DNA of 64,000 bases from Marinobacter flavimaris (GTDB lineage: Bacteria > Pseudomonadota > Gammaproteobacteria > Pseudomonadales > Oleiphilaceae), in assembly GCF_002933295.1 (NCBI RefSeq), contig NZ_PSSW01000001.1, positions 558,001 through 622,000 of the forward strand, given 5' to 3'. The notes under the pieces were generated by a model that was not told the DNA's origin, ran no database searches, and saw nothing but the letters and a program-made list of their open reading frames with translations. Both the position numbers and the translations under genes were made by a program. Shown piece by piece: positions 19,526-29,146 of this stretch. Within the stretch, counting starts at the first letter, position 1; every line of letters starts with the position of its first letter.

Positions 19526-20974
19526 TCAGCGAATATCAGAACCAACCCGAACAATCTTCATGGTATTGGTACCACCCTGGGCATTCACATAATCACCCTT
19601 GGTAATCACCACCAGATCACCGTCCTTGACTGCTCCGCGATTCACCAGCTCCGACACCGCCAGCGCATTGGTCCGCTCGTTCGGAATCTTGGCTGAATCG
19701 AAAGGCACCGTCTGAACGCCACGGAACATAACGACCCGATGCTGGGTGGAGTGATGGCGCGAAAACGCAAAGATTGGCAGGCTCGATTTGATGCGAGACA
19801 TCAACCTTGGCGTGGCACCCGTCTCGGTCATGCAGATAATGGCCGAGACACCCTCAAGGTGGTTCGCTGCGTACATGGCGGAAAGAGCGATAGCTTCATC
19901 AACTTCCTCCATGCTCTCGTGAATCCGGTGTTTGGACTGATGCATCGACGGATGCTTCTCTGCGCCCAGGCAAATGCGCACCATGGCTTCGACTGCTTCC
20001 TTGGGATAATCACCCACGGCCGTTTCCGCAGACAGCATCACTGCATCGGTATAGTCCATCACCGCGTTGGCAACGTCTGAGACTTCGGCTCGCGTTGGCA
20101 TGGGGCTGGTGATCATCGACTCCATCATCTGCGTGGCCGTGATCACCGCGCGGTTGAGAACGCGGGCGCGGGAGATGATGTGCTTCTGTACGCCCACCAA
20201 CTGGGCGTCGCCGATTTCAACGGCCAGATCGCCACGGGCAACCATGACCGCATCGGATGCTTCGATTACCGCGTCCAGGGCTTCCACATCGTCGGCAAGC
20301 TCTGCCCGTTCGATTTTGGCGACTAGGCCGGCGTCAGAGCCTGCTTCCTTAAGCAGGCGCCGGGCGATGTGCATATCCTCGGCGGTGCGAACAAACGAAA
20401 CCGCCACGTAATCCGCGCCCAGTTTGGCGGCTGTGACGATGTCCTGCTTGTCCTTTTCCGTCAGTGCCTCAGCGGACAGGCCGCCGCCGCGCTTGTTCAG
20501 GCCCTTGTTATTCGAGAGCGGGCCTCCGATAAGCACGGTGGAAGTGATGCTGTGGTCGCTGACCGACTGCACTTCCATCTCAATGCGGCCATCGTCCAGA
20601 ACCAGAATGTCTCCCGGTTCCACATCTTCGATCAGTTGCTCGTAGTCGATGCCGACCTTTTCCTCGGTACCCGCCTCCTTGTCCATGGCAGCGTCCAGGA
20701 TAAACGTCTGGCCTGCCTTGAGGGTGACCTTGTTCTCCGAGAACCGTGCGATGCGCAACTTGGGGCCCTGCAAATCGGCCAGCAAAGCGACAAACCGGCC
20801 TTGGGCCGCTGCTGCTTCGCGAACCCGGCGAGCGCGGCCGATGTGCTCTTCGGCGCTGCCGTGGGAAAAGTTGAGTCGGGTGACATCCACACCGGCGGCG
20901 ATAATGGCCGCGAGGGATTCCGGTGAATCGGTGGCCGGGCCGAGAGTGGCGACAATCTTGGTACGCCTGAGCAT
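19526..20974 (-). CDS. pyk: Pyruvate kinase
   Basis: A 482-residue enzyme from ATG 20974 ([17 protein letters not shown]). This codon has AAAGGA eight bases upstream and is preferred over an in-frame ATG at 20998. Motifs are [24 protein letters not shown], the catalytic Lys/metal region [15 protein letters not shown], and [13 protein letters not shown]. It converts phosphoenolpyruvate and ADP to pyruvate and ATP. It is transcribed in the same direction as the upstream gap gene, 68 bases away, so the two may be co-transcribed as the lower glycolytic arm of the Entner-Doudoroff route. Confidence 0.96.
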   Translation of the reverse strand: MLRRTKIVATLGPATDSPESLAAIIAAGVDVTRLNFSHGSAEEHIGRARRVREAAAAQGRFVALLADLQGPKLRIARFSENKVTLKAGQTFILDAAMDKEAGTEEKVGIDYEQLIEDVEPGDILVLDDGRIEMEVQSVSDHSITSTVLIGGPLSNNKGLNKRGGGLSAEALTEKDKQDIVTAAKLGADYVAVSFVRTAEDMHIARRLLKEAGSDAGLVAKIERAELADDVEALDAVIEASDAVMVARGDLAVEIGDAQLVGVQKHIISRARVLNRAVITATQMMESMITSPMPTRAEVSDVANAVMDYTDAVMLSAETAVGDYPKEAVEAMVRICLGAEKHPSMHQSKHRIHESMEEVDEAIALSAMYAANHLEGVSAIICMTETGATPRLMSRIKSSLPIFAFSRHHSTQHRVVMFRGVQTVPFDSAKIPNERTNALAVSELVNRGAVKDGDLVVITKGDYVNAQGGTNTMKIVRVGSDIR

Positions 20975-21042
20975 GGTTGGTGTCCTTTGGTTCTTCAAAA
21001 TGGTCTCGAAAAGAGTAGCGGAATCAGCTGAAACGGCCAGAT

Positions 21043-22047
21043 TTACTGGCCGGCCTCGAAGAGGGCGAGGGCATTATCCAGCATACGATTCGAGAAGCCC
21101 CATTCATTATCGTACCATGCCATGACTTTTACGTGACGACCCAGAACGCGGGTGTGGTTGGCATCATAGATGCTGGAAAGTGCGTTGTGATTGAAGTCGA
21201 TGCTAACCAGTTTCTCGATATTATAACCAAGAACCGGATTTTTCTCGGCCGCTGTTTTTATCGCCTCGTTTACTTCGTCAACGGTCGTTTCGCGGCTGGC
21301 GATAAAGCCAAAGTCCACCAATGATACGTTGATGGTGGGGACGCGAACTGCGAGGCCATCAAGCTTTCCCTCAAGTTCCGGAATAACCTTGCCAATGGCG
21401 GCAGCCGCGCCGGTCTTCGTTGGAATCATCGATTGAGTGGCAGAGCGAGCGCGGTAAAGATCAGAGTGGTACACGTCGCTCAGTTTCTGGTCGTTGGTGT
21501 AGGAGTGGATGGTGGTCATCAGGCCACTCTCGATGCCGATGGCCTTGTGCAAAGCTTCAACAACCGGTGCCAGGCAGTTGGTAGTGCAAGACGCGTTGGA
21601 GATAATGTCGTGATTGGTGGTCAGGGTTTCGTGATTCACGCCGTAGACAATCATGGCATCCGCATCGGGGCTGGGTGCAGAGATGATGACCTTGCGCGCG
21701 CCGGCTTTCAGGTGAGCTGCCGCCTTGTCCCGTTTGGTGAAAAGCCCGGTGCACTCGAAAACAACATCGACACGGTGATCTTTCCAGGGCAGTTCTTCGG
21801 GGTTGCGCAGTGCTGTGATGGCAATGCGGTCGCCGTTCACTGTCAGCGATTCTGAGTCGTGGCTGACATCGGCCTCAAATCGACCATGAACACTGTCATA
21901 CTTGAGCAGATGGGCGTTGGTTTCGGCGTCGCCAAGGTCGTTAATGGCAACAACCTGTAGCTGGCTCCGGTAGTTATTTTCATACAATGCTCTGAGAACA
22001 TTGCGACCGATGCGGCCAAAACCGTTAATTGCGATACGGATTGTCAT
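21043..22047 (-). CDS. gap: Glyceraldehyde-3-phosphate dehydrogenase, type I
   Basis: A 334-residue protein starting [20 protein letters not shown] at ATG 22047, which is preceded by AAGGAG at ideal spacing. The frame is open 47 codons further upstream but that stretch is the AT-rich promoter region. The catalytic cysteine lies in [13 protein letters not shown], followed by HSYTNDQ and the C-terminal [14 protein letters not shown]. It makes 1,3-bisphosphoglycerate with NAD. It is divergent from edd, with HexR-like sites between the two starts. Confidence 0.96.
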   Translation of the reverse strand: MTIRIAINGFGRIGRNVLRALYENNYRSQLQVVAINDLGDAETNAHLLKYDSVHGRFEADVSHDSESLTVNGDRIAITALRNPEELPWKDHRVDVVFECTGLFTKRDKAAAHLKAGARKVIISAPSPDADAMIVYGVNHETLTTNHDIISNASCTTNCLAPVVEALHKAIGIESGLMTTIHSYTNDQKLSDVYHSDLYRARSATQSMIPTKTGAAAAIGKVIPELEGKLDGLAVRVPTINVSLVDFGFIASRETTVDEVNEAIKTAAEKNPVLGYNIEKLVSIDFNHNALSSIYDANHTRVLGRHVKVMAWYDNEWGFSNRMLDNALALFEAGQ

Positions 22048-22094
22048 TGTCTGACTCCTTGGGTGGTCGTTTTTTGTTCGTTTTACCTCAGTAA

Positions 22095-22173
22095 TGTAGT
22101 AAATATAACAACAAAAAAAGAAGAAATGAACGATAAAACGGTGGAAATGCCAAAAAAAGGAAGTAAAATTACG
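22095..22173. promoter_or_regulatory. Two HexR-like sites in the gap-edd divergent promoter region
   Basis: TGTAGTAAATATAAC (22095-22109) matches the remembered HexR consensus TGTARTWAAATTACA at 11 of 15 positions, with a perfect left half. GGAAGTAAAATTACG (22159-22173) matches at 12 of 15, with a perfect right half. They lie 48 bases from the gap start and 44 bases from the edd start, so one could control each direction. The region is markedly AT-rich. Confidence 0.55.
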
Positions 22174-22216
22174 TCTAAAAACGACCACTCTAATAAATTA
22201 CGCAATGGAGCCCACC

Positions 22217-24037
22217 ATGCACCCGACCGTAGATAAGGTTACCCAGAGAATCATCGAGCGCAGTCGCCCAACGCGGAAGGATTACCTGAACCGCATGAAT
22301 GCCCTCAAAGCCCAGTCTCCACACCGGAGCTCTCTGTCCTGCGGCAATCTGGCCCACGGTTTCGCGGCCTGTAATCAGGGCGACAAAGACACCCTGAAAT
22401 TCATGAACAAGGCCAACGTGGCCATGGTAACGGCCTATAACGATATGCTTTCGGCCCACCAACCCTACGAAAAGTTCCCGGATATTATTCGGGAGGCGGC
22501 CCGTGGAATGGGGTCGGTGGCTCAGGTGGCCGGGGGCACGCCGGCCATGTGTGACGGCGTAACCCAGGGCCAGCCGGGTATGGAGCTGAGCCTGTTCTCC
22601 CGGGACACCATTGCCATGAGTACGGCCGTGGCCCTCAGTCACAACATGTTCGATGCCACGCTGCTTTTGGGGATCTGCGACAAGATTGTGCCTGGCCTTC
22701 TGATCGGCTCGCTGAGCTTCGGCTATCTCCCTACCATTCTGGTCCCCGCAGGGCCGATGCCTTCAGGGCTCCCGAACAAGGAAAAGCAGCGGATCCGCCA
22801 GCTTTACGCCGAGGGCAAGGTTGGCAAGGAAGAATTGCTGGAGGCCGAGAGCAAGTCCTATCACAGCCCCGGCACCTGTACGTTTTACGGCACCGCCAAC
22901 AGCAACCAGCTGTTGGTGGAAGTCATGGGCCTGCATATGCCGGGGTCGGCGTTTGTGAACCCCAATACGCCGCTCCGTGATGAGCTTACCCGGGCGGCGA
23001 CCGAGCAGGTGATCAGGCTGTCCAAGCCTCACGGTGGCGAGCTGGGTCTGGGCGATATGGTGGATGAAAAGAGCATCGTCAATGCTCTGGTGGCGCTGCT
23101 GGTTACTGGCGGTTCCACCAATCACACCATTCACTGGATAGCGATTGCCCGGGCGGCGGGGATCATCATCGACTGGAACGACTACGCCGAGCTTTCCTCC
23201 GTGGTTCCGTCCATGACCCGGATCTACCCTAACGGGCAGGAAGACGTGAATGCTTTCCACGAGGCTGGCGGAACGCCGTTCCTGATCAGGGAGCTGCTGA
23301 GCGGCGGATACCTGCATAACGATGTGAACACAGTGGTTGGCTATGGCCTTGAGCGCTATACCGAGATGCCGGAGTTGTCGGATGAGCAACTGGTGTGGAA
23401 GCCCGCGCCGGAAAAAAGCCTTCGCCCGGATGTGCTCAGCCCGGTTGCCGAGCCGTTTGCACCCGATGGTGGGCTGAGGGTGCTTGATGGCAACCTCGGT
23501 CGGGGCGTTATCAAGGTCTCTGCCGTTGCCCCGGAGCACCGTAAAGTTGAAGCGCCGGCCGTTGTGTTCAACGACCAGAACGAACTCAAGGCAGCCTTTG
23601 AGGCAGGGGATCTGGACAGGGATTGTATTGTGATCGTGCGTTTCCAGGGTCCCAAGAGCAATGGTATGCCAGAGCTGCACAAGCTTACCCCCTACCTTGG
23701 CGTGTTGCAGGATCGCGGATTCAAGGTTGGTCTGGTGACGGATGGCCGTATGTCCGGTGCGTCGGGCAAGGTACCTGCGGCGATCCATGTCTACCCGGAG
23801 GCGCTGGACGGTGGCCCGCTGGCCAAGGTCAAGAATGGCGACATGGTTTGTCTGGATGCCGAGAGTGGTGTTCTTGCCATCCGCGTGGATGATCAGGAGT
23901 TCGCCGGCCGGGAATCTGAAAAAGCGGACCTGACCGGGTATCATCGCGGCTACGGTCGGGAGTTATTTGGCTGGATGCGACGCGCTGCCAGCAATCCCGA
24001 GGAAGGGGCCAGCTTTTTCTGGAATCACGAGGCATGA
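22217..24037 (+). CDS. edd: 6-phosphogluconate dehydratase
   Basis: A 606-residue IlvD/Edd-family iron-sulfur dehydratase. ATG 22217 ([17 protein letters not shown]) aligns with the E. coli Edd N-terminus and has GGAG six bases upstream, so it is preferred over ATG 22205. Cluster-binding cysteines lie in [19 protein letters not shown] and [15 protein letters not shown], with [15 protein letters not shown] between. It dehydrates 6-phosphogluconate to KDPG, the substrate of Eda. It overlaps glk by 4 bases (ATGA), giving an edd-glk operon opposite gap. Confidence 0.96.
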   Translation: MHPTVDKVTQRIIERSRPTRKDYLNRMNALKAQSPHRSSLSCGNLAHGFAACNQGDKDTLKFMNKANVAMVTAYNDMLSAHQPYEKFPDIIREAARGMGSVAQVAGGTPAMCDGVTQGQPGMELSLFSRDTIAMSTAVALSHNMFDATLLLGICDKIVPGLLIGSLSFGYLPTILVPAGPMPSGLPNKEKQRIRQLYAEGKVGKEELLEAESKSYHSPGTCTFYGTANSNQLLVEVMGLHMPGSAFVNPNTPLRDELTRAATEQVIRLSKPHGGELGLGDMVDEKSIVNALVALLVTGGSTNHTIHWIAIARAAGIIIDWNDYAELSSVVPSMTRIYPNGQEDVNAFHEAGGTPFLIRELLSGGYLHNDVNTVVGYGLERYTEMPELSDEQLVWKPAPEKSLRPDVLSPVAEPFAPDGGLRVLDGNLGRGVIKVSAVAPEHRKVEAPAVVFNDQNELKAAFEAGDLDRDCIVIVRFQGPKSNGMPELHKLTPYLGVLQDRGFKVGLVTDGRMSGASGKVPAAIHVYPEALDGGPLAKVKNGDMVCLDAESGVLAIRVDDQEFAGRESEKADLTGYHRGYGRELFGWMRRAASNPEEGASFFWNHEA

Positions 24038-24999
24038 CAGCAACACGCTATTCACTGGTCGGTGATATTGGTGGCACCAATGCGCGTTTTGCCCTGGTAG
24101 AGCAGGGAACCGTGCAGCCTCGCGCCATCAAGATTTTGCCCTGCGGAGAATATGCGAACCTCGATGACGCAGTGCGGGATTACCTGGCTAGGGTTGGGGT
24201 TTCGGAGGTCGACGGGGCCTGTCTGGCTGTTGCCTCACCGGTTCGCGGGACCCAGGTTCGGATGACCAACAACCACTGGCTTTTTGATACCGAAGAAGTC
24301 CGAGCACAGTTTGGCTGGTCCAGGTTCAAGGTGATCAACGATTTTACCGCCATGGCCCTCGGCGTTCCTCACGTTGCGAACGACCATCTGGTGCATGTTT
24401 GCGGCGGCCCCGGTGACAGCCGGCGCCCCAGGCTGGTGATGGGTCCGGGAACCGGGCTCGGCGTTTCAGGGCTGGTGCCCATCGAGCATGGCTGGGTGCC
24501 GTTGATGACCGAGGGTGGCCACGTGGATTTCGCGCCCACGGACGATGCCGAAATGGCTGTGCTGCGGATTCTGAAGGCCCGGTTTGGCCGGGTTTCCGTG
24601 GAACGGATCCTGTGCGGTCAGGGCCTGTTGAACCTGTATCAGGCCCATGCAGAGATTCAGGGCGTTGCGGCGCCACTGGATGCGCCGGAGAAAATCACCG
24701 CGGCTGCGGTAGAAAACACCGACAGGCTGGCCCGCCACACGCTCAGCCATTTCTGTGAAATTCTCGGTCGGGTAGCCGGCAATGGCGTTCTGACCTTGGG
24801 TAGCACGGGTGGTGTCTTCCTGTGTGGCGGAATCCTGCCCCGTTTCCTCGAGTTCTTTCTCGAAAGCCCGTTCCGCAACGGCTTTGAGGATAAAGGAAGA
24901 ATGCGCCCGCTACTGGAGTTTACACCGGTCTATGTGGTCACCGAGCCCTACACCGGCCTGCTGGGGGCTGCCGAGGCACTGGGCAATCCGGAAGTATGA
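24034..24999 (+). CDS. glk: Glucokinase
   Basis: A 321-residue Glk-family kinase with the N-terminal ATP site [15 protein letters not shown], the catalytic Asp in [26 protein letters not shown], a GGHVDFAP segment and the C-terminal [13 protein letters not shown]. It phosphorylates intracellular glucose, the entry step into the zwf/edd/eda route encoded nearby. Its start overlaps the edd stop by 4 bases, indicating coupled translation. It converges on the nitroreductase gene with only 21 bases between, and no clear terminator is seen there. Confidence 0.95.
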   Translation: MTATRYSLVGDIGGTNARFALVEQGTVQPRAIKILPCGEYANLDDAVRDYLARVGVSEVDGACLAVASPVRGTQVRMTNNHWLFDTEEVRAQFGWSRFKVINDFTAMALGVPHVANDHLVHVCGGPGDSRRPRLVMGPGTGLGVSGLVPIEHGWVPLMTEGGHVDFAPTDDAEMAVLRILKARFGRVSVERILCGQGLLNLYQAHAEIQGVAAPLDAPEKITAAAVENTDRLARHTLSHFCEILGRVAGNGVLTLGSTGGVFLCGGILPRFLEFFLESPFRNGFEDKGRMRPLLEFTPVYVVTEPYTGLLGAAEALGNPEV

Positions 25000-25020
25000 G
25001 GCCGGATTGCCGTTACTGGA

Positions 25021-25761
25021 TCAGAGGTAGTGCACCATCTGGCGCTGATCAAAACGGTACTGGCGGTTATAGACGCCGTTTTCAGCCCGTCGGCCGGCTG
25101 CCAGTACCATGGTTACCAATCCTTTTCCGGGCAGATTAATAAGCTTCTTCACGCGATGCTCGTCAAAACCCTCCATGGGGCAGGAATCATACCCGTGGGC
25201 GCGGAGCGCAAGCATGAGGTTCTGGGCAGCCAGGGCTGTGGATTTGGTAGCCCAGATTTTCATCTCGCAATTGGAGTAGGGCCCCCGGGGCACCGGCCTG
25301 GTAATTCCCACCGCAAGGCCTGCCGCTTTTTTGGCTAAACCCAGAATACCAAGCGGCCCCTGGTTGTAATGAATCGGGGCAACTTTGCGATAGTATTTTT
25401 CAACGATGGGCGGCAGTTTTTCTTCTGGCCAATCCTCAAGAGCTTGCCGTGCATGAGCCCGCCAGCTATCCGGTCGGGCAACCACTACGATCAGCGCAGC
25501 GGCGGTTTTCGCTGCATTCTGGCCAAGACAGGCGTGGGCGAGTTTTGCCTTGAGCTCCGGCGTGCGGACAACGAAAAATTCCCAGGGCTGGAGGTTACTG
25601 GAATTCGGAGCCAGGGTTGCCAGTTCCAGGCAATCTTCAAGCACGGCCTCAGGAATCGGCTCATCGGTAAAGCGCCTGATGGAGCGGCGCGTGCGAACAA
25701 CTTTCCGGAACTCTTCGATATCGATTTCCGGCAGCGGGAGAGAGCCTGCTTTCGCATTCAT
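25021..25761 (-). CDS. Nitroreductase-family flavoprotein
   Basis: A 246-residue protein with the nitroreductase fold signatures: FRKVVRTRRSIRRFTDEPIP (FMN phosphate-binding arginines), ATLAPNSSNLQPWEFFVVR, and a C-terminal ALRAHGYDSCPMEGFD segment with LPGKGLVTMVLAAGRR. These enzymes use FMN and NAD(P)H to reduce nitro compounds, quinones or similar acceptors. The physiological substrate cannot be told from sequence. It lies back to back with the UDG-like gene and shares the short AT-rich promoter region around 25762-25853. Confidence 0.87.
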   Translation of the reverse strand: MNAKAGSLPLPEIDIEEFRKVVRTRRSIRRFTDEPIPEAVLEDCLELATLAPNSSNLQPWEFFVVRTPELKAKLAHACLGQNAAKTAAALIVVVARPDSWRAHARQALEDWPEEKLPPIVEKYYRKVAPIHYNQGPLGILGLAKKAAGLAVGITRPVPRGPYSNCEMKIWATKSTALAAQNLMLALRAHGYDSCPMEGFDEHRVKKLINLPGKGLVTMVLAAGRRAENGVYNRQYRFDQRQMVHYL

Positions 25762-25853
25762 GATGTGTCCTTCGAGACTTGTTGTGTCGTGATTGTGCCT
25801 CTATCGTTACGGGAAATGACGGTATATGCAATCACCCTGATAACGGAACGCTC

Positions 25854-26462
25854 ATGACAGAGGATCTTTCCCGGCTTCCCTTCGATGACCTGGTTCGACG
25901 CGTGCGGGCGTGTACGATTTGCGCCGACGTTCTTCCACGCGGGCCGAGGCCTGTCATACAGATATCTGAAAGCGCCAGAATTCTCGTAGTCGGGCAGGCC
26001 CCGGGCAGGCGCGTGCATGAGACCGGGCTGCCCTTCAACGATCCCAGCGGCGATAGGCTTCGGCAATGGATGGGGGTTACCCGGGATACCTTCTATGACG
26101 AGCAGAAGCTCGCGATCCTGCCGATGGGGTTTTGCTATCCGGGTACCGGAAAATCCGGGGATCTTCCGCCGCGGCCGGAGTGCGCGCCAGCCTGGCGCAA
26201 TTTACTGTTGGATCATCTGCCAGACATAGGTCTGACTCTTGTTATCGGGCAGTATGCGCACACCTGGCATCTGCCGGACTGTCGTCAGTCCGTAACGGCC
26301 AATGTTGAGCATTGGCAGAAGTATTGGCCAGAGATAGTCCCAATGCCTCACCCCAGCCCAAGAAATAACCTCTGGCTGCGTCGGAATCCATGGTTCGAAG
26401 ACGAGGTTGTGCCCCAGCTGCAACAAAGAGTTGCCCTGCTTCTTGGGCCGGAGCAACAGTGA
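25854..26462 (+). CDS. Uracil-DNA glycosylase superfamily protein
   Basis: A 202-residue protein. An N-terminal Cys pair (RACTICADV) is followed by motif A as VGQAPGRRVHETGLPFNDPSG, and a C-terminal PHPSPRNN corresponds to the HPSxxN motif of the UDG fold. The family removes damaged bases or binds nucleic acid. This subgroup, with GQAPG and FNDPSG, is usually left as UDG-like, so a repair activity is inference. Only two N-terminal cysteines are visible close together, so an iron-sulfur cluster is uncertain. The ribosome site before ATG 25854 is weak (AACGGAACGCTC). It converges with glpD, 10 bases apart. Confidence 0.82.
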   Translation: MTEDLSRLPFDDLVRRVRACTICADVLPRGPRPVIQISESARILVVGQAPGRRVHETGLPFNDPSGDRLRQWMGVTRDTFYDEQKLAILPMGFCYPGTGKSGDLPPRPECAPAWRNLLLDHLPDIGLTLVIGQYAHTWHLPDCRQSVTANVEHWQKYWPEIVPMPHPSPRNNLWLRRNPWFEDEVVPQLQQRVALLLGPEQQ

Positions 26463-26472
26463 CCGGAGGGGT

Positions 26473-28002
26473 TCAGGCGCTGTGATGGAGCGAAGTCTTG
26501 CGAGTGTCGGCACAAGCGCTTTTCATCAGGTAGCGGTCCAGTGCTTCCACATCCGCGTCGCTCGAATAAAGTCCCTGTTTAGTACGACGCCAGAGAATAT
26601 CCTCCGAGGTCATCGCCCATTCGTTCTTTATCAGGTGCTCGACTTCCCGTTGATAGAGGGTTCCTGCGAAGTGTTCGCCCAGATCGTCCATTGAGTGGCA
26701 ATTATGGAGAATGTCGTAACTGGTTGTGCCGTAGGTACGCACATAGCGACTGATCACCTTCTCGGAGAGCCAGGGAAAATCACGTCTGAGGGTTTCTTCC
26801 AGTGCTTCATGATTGGCAAAGTCTCCGCCCGGCAAAACACCAGTCTTGGTCCAGCGACCGCCGGCTTCCGGGAAGAACTGGCACAGCTTGTCCGTGGCGG
26901 CTTCGGCCAGTTTGCGATAGGTGGTGATCTTGCCTCCGAATACCGAAATCAGCGGCGCCTTACCTTTTTCACTATTGACCTCAAAGGAGTAGTCCCGTGA
27001 CGCTTTCTGGGCATTCTCCTGTTCATCGTCCATCAGGGGCCGCACGCCAGAGTAGGACCAAATCACATCCGAAGGCTCCAGTTGCCGCTTGAAATGGGAG
27101 TTTACGATGTTCAGAAGATAGTCGGTTTCTTCAGGTGAGATCTTTGCTTTTTTCGGGTCGCCTTCATAATCGACGTCGGTGGTGCCCACCAGTGAGAATT
27201 CGTCCTCGTAGGGAATGACGAAAACGATCCGCTCGTCCTCGTTCTGAAGGATATAGGCCTCGGTGCCCTTGTTCATGCGCGGTACCACAATATGACTGCC
27301 TTTCACCATGCGAATCATCTTGGGCGCCGGCATTGAAAGAGTCTCACCGAACAGTTTGCTTACCCAGGGGCCAGAGGCATTCACAATAGCCTTCGCCGAT
27401 ACCGTTTTTTCGGTTTCGTTGGTCATATCACGAAGTGTGACCTCCCATTCCTTTGAGCCCTGTTCTGCCTTGACGCATTTGGTGCGGGTCAGTATCTGTG
27501 CGCCAAACTGCTGTGCTTTCTTTGCGGTCAGCACCACGAGACGGGCATCGTCTACCCAGCCGTCCGAGTATTCAAAGCCTTTGGTGATATCGGGCTTCAG
27601 AGGGTCCTTCTCATCAAATTTGATCGAGCGGGAGCCCGGAAGGATTTCCCGTTTTGCCAGATGGTCATAGAGAAACAGGCCGGTGCGAATCATCCAGGCT
27701 GGCCGCAGGTGAGGGCGGTGAGGCAGCCGGAAACGCATGGGCCACATGATGTGTGGTGAGTTGCGAAGCAGAGACTCGCGCTCGGCTAGGGCTTCCCGGA
27801 CCAGGCGAAATTCATAATGTTCCAGGTACCGCAGCCCACCATGTATCAGCTTGCTGCTGCTTGATGAGGTGGCTGAGGCCAGGTCATTCATTTCGCAAAG
27901 CAGAACTTTCAGTCCCCGTCCCGCCGCATCCATGGCAATGCCCGTGCCGTTGACTCCGCCACCAACGACGATAACGTCAAACTGCTCATGCTCCATAGCC
28001 AT
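26473..28002 (-). CDS. glpD: Aerobic glycerol-3-phosphate dehydrogenase
   Basis: A 509-residue FAD enzyme beginning with the dinucleotide-binding motif DVIVVGGGVNGTGIAMDAAG, then KLIHGGLRYLEHYEF and the C-terminal DAO_C domain (LPGGDFANHEALEETL). It is a peripheral inner-membrane protein that oxidises glycerol-3-phosphate to dihydroxyacetone phosphate and passes electrons to quinone. ATG 28002 has AGGAG ten bases upstream. It lies downstream of glpR in the same direction. Its 181-bp upstream gap contains the ATGCGAAA motif also seen before glpR and glpK, suggesting shared GlpR control. Confidence 0.96.
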   Translation of the reverse strand: MAMEHEQFDVIVVGGGVNGTGIAMDAAGRGLKVLLCEMNDLASATSSSSSKLIHGGLRYLEHYEFRLVREALAERESLLRNSPHIMWPMRFRLPHRPHLRPAWMIRTGLFLYDHLAKREILPGSRSIKFDEKDPLKPDITKGFEYSDGWVDDARLVVLTAKKAQQFGAQILTRTKCVKAEQGSKEWEVTLRDMTNETEKTVSAKAIVNASGPWVSKLFGETLSMPAPKMIRMVKGSHIVVPRMNKGTEAYILQNEDERIVFVIPYEDEFSLVGTTDVDYEGDPKKAKISPEETDYLLNIVNSHFKRQLEPSDVIWSYSGVRPLMDDEQENAQKASRDYSFEVNSEKGKAPLISVFGGKITTYRKLAEAATDKLCQFFPEAGGRWTKTGVLPGGDFANHEALEETLRRDFPWLSEKVISRYVRTYGTTSYDILHNCHSMDDLGEHFAGTLYQREVEHLIKNEWAMTSEDILWRRTKQGLYSSDADVEALDRYLMKSACADTRKTSLHHSA

Positions 28003-28086
28003 TGTTGGTCATCTCCTGACGACTCTGAAAAGGCGCTTTGTTGCGATGCGCACTTTTCAGTGTTCAATATGCGGTATATCGCTATT

Positions 28087-28094
28087 ATGCGAAA
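28087..28094 (+). promoter_or_regulatory. ATGCGAAA motif upstream of glpD (possible GlpR half-site)
   Basis: The same 8-mer occurs on the plus strand in all three regulatory gaps of the glp region, here in an AT-rich stretch 85 bases before the glpD start. Its assignment to GlpR is inference from recurrence. Confidence 0.45.
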
Positions 28095-28183
28095 GGCATA
28101 TATATTCGTAAAGGAAAAAATAGAAAAAAAACGAAAAACGTAGCGCGATCACCTTTTCGCAGAGGGGAACAAGCGAAAAACTA

Positions 28184-28942
28184 TTAAACGATATGGAGCT
28201 GAGCGTTGTGTTCGTTCAGCAACTGACGGATTTCTACGGGAGGTTGCTGATCCGTAAACACATGATCGGCCTGGGAAATGTTACCGAGACGGACCATGGC
28301 ATTTCGTCCGAACTTGGAGTGGTCGGCAGCAAGAAGGACCTGGTTGGAGTTGGCGATGATTGCCTGAGCGACTCGGACTTCGCGGTAATCGAAGTCGAGG
28401 AGGGAACCATCATTGTGAATACCGCTGATTCCAATGATGCCGAAGTCCATCTTGAACTGATTGATGAAGTCCATGGTAGCTTCACCGACAATTCCGCCAT
28501 CACGGTTGCGCACCTCTCCGCCAGCGATGATTACATGGAAATCTTCTTTGGCCGAAAGAATGGACGCAACGTGCAGGTTGTTGGTAACTATCTGTAGGTT
28601 GTTCTTCTCAAGCAGAGCCTTAGCGATGGTCTCGGTGGTGGTGCCGATATTGATGAACATGGAGGAGTTGTCAGGGATGAGCTCCACCAACGCTTGTGCA
28701 ATTCGTTCCTTGGCTTCCAGATCCATTATCTTTCGAGCCTGGTAGGCGGTGTTGACTGTGCTGGAGTCAATGCCTGCTCCGCCATGGTGTCTGCGGAGCT
28801 TTTTCTCCTTGGCGAGTTCATTCAGGTCCCGGCGGATCGTCTGGGGCGTTACCTTGAATTGGTCCACCAGCTGTTCGGTCGTGACAAAACCGTTCTGCTG
28901 GATCAGCTCCATAATAAGATCCTGTCGGCGACGCTGTGCCAT
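28184..28942 (-). CDS. glpR: GlpR, DeoR-family repressor of glycerol-3-phosphate genes
   Basis: A 252-residue regulator. The N-terminal DeoR helix-turn-helix reads LIQQNGFVTTEQLVDQFKVT with PQTIRRDLNELA. The C-terminal sugar-phosphate sensor domain has MFINIGTTTETIAKAL and LLAADHSKFGRNA. In this family glycerol-3-phosphate releases the repressor from DNA. It lies between glpD (same direction) and glpK (divergent), fitting control of both. AGGAGG sits close before ATG 28942. Specificity for glp genes is inferred from the neighbours. Confidence 0.92.
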   Translation of the reverse strand: MAQRRRQDLIMELIQQNGFVTTEQLVDQFKVTPQTIRRDLNELAKEKKLRRHHGGAGIDSSTVNTAYQARKIMDLEAKERIAQALVELIPDNSSMFINIGTTTETIAKALLEKNNLQIVTNNLHVASILSAKEDFHVIIAGGEVRNRDGGIVGEATMDFINQFKMDFGIIGISGIHNDGSLLDFDYREVRVAQAIIANSNQVLLAADHSKFGRNAMVRLGNISQADHVFTDQQPPVEIRQLLNEHNAQLHIV

Positions 28943-28972
28943 GAAAGCCTCCTCCGCTTTATCATTTTTCTC

Positions 28973-28980
28973 ATGCGAAA
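28973..28980 (+). promoter_or_regulatory. ATGCGAAA motif in the glpR-glpK gap, glpR side
   Basis: The second copy of the 8-mer, 31 bases upstream of the glpR start. It sits in AT-rich sequence with CGCATGAG on the opposite strand and is a candidate autoregulatory operator. Confidence 0.4.
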
Positions 28981-29112
28981 TACTGTGCGTCCGAAAACAG
29001 TTTTAAAGCTTAGTAGTTTTCAGCGGGTTATGCAGCTTCTTTAAAAGGTTCGGCGAGTTGGACGCGCGCTTTAAGTGAAAACTACTTGGAATTTATGTTC
29101 AAAAAAGCAAAA

Positions 29113-29120
29113 ATGCGAAA
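29113..29120 (+). promoter_or_regulatory. ATGCGAAA motif in the glpR-glpK gap, glpK side
   Basis: The third copy of the 8-mer, 27 bases upstream of the glpK start, where a repressor would overlap the promoter or early leader. Confidence 0.4.
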
Positions 29121-29146
29121 AAATAAGAAACCCAGGTCGAAATACC

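Noticed and set aside
22763..23944. A minus-strand open frame of 393 codons inside edd
   Set aside because: edd matches its family over the full length. The antisense product is rich in Arg, His and Gln and has no recognisable motif.
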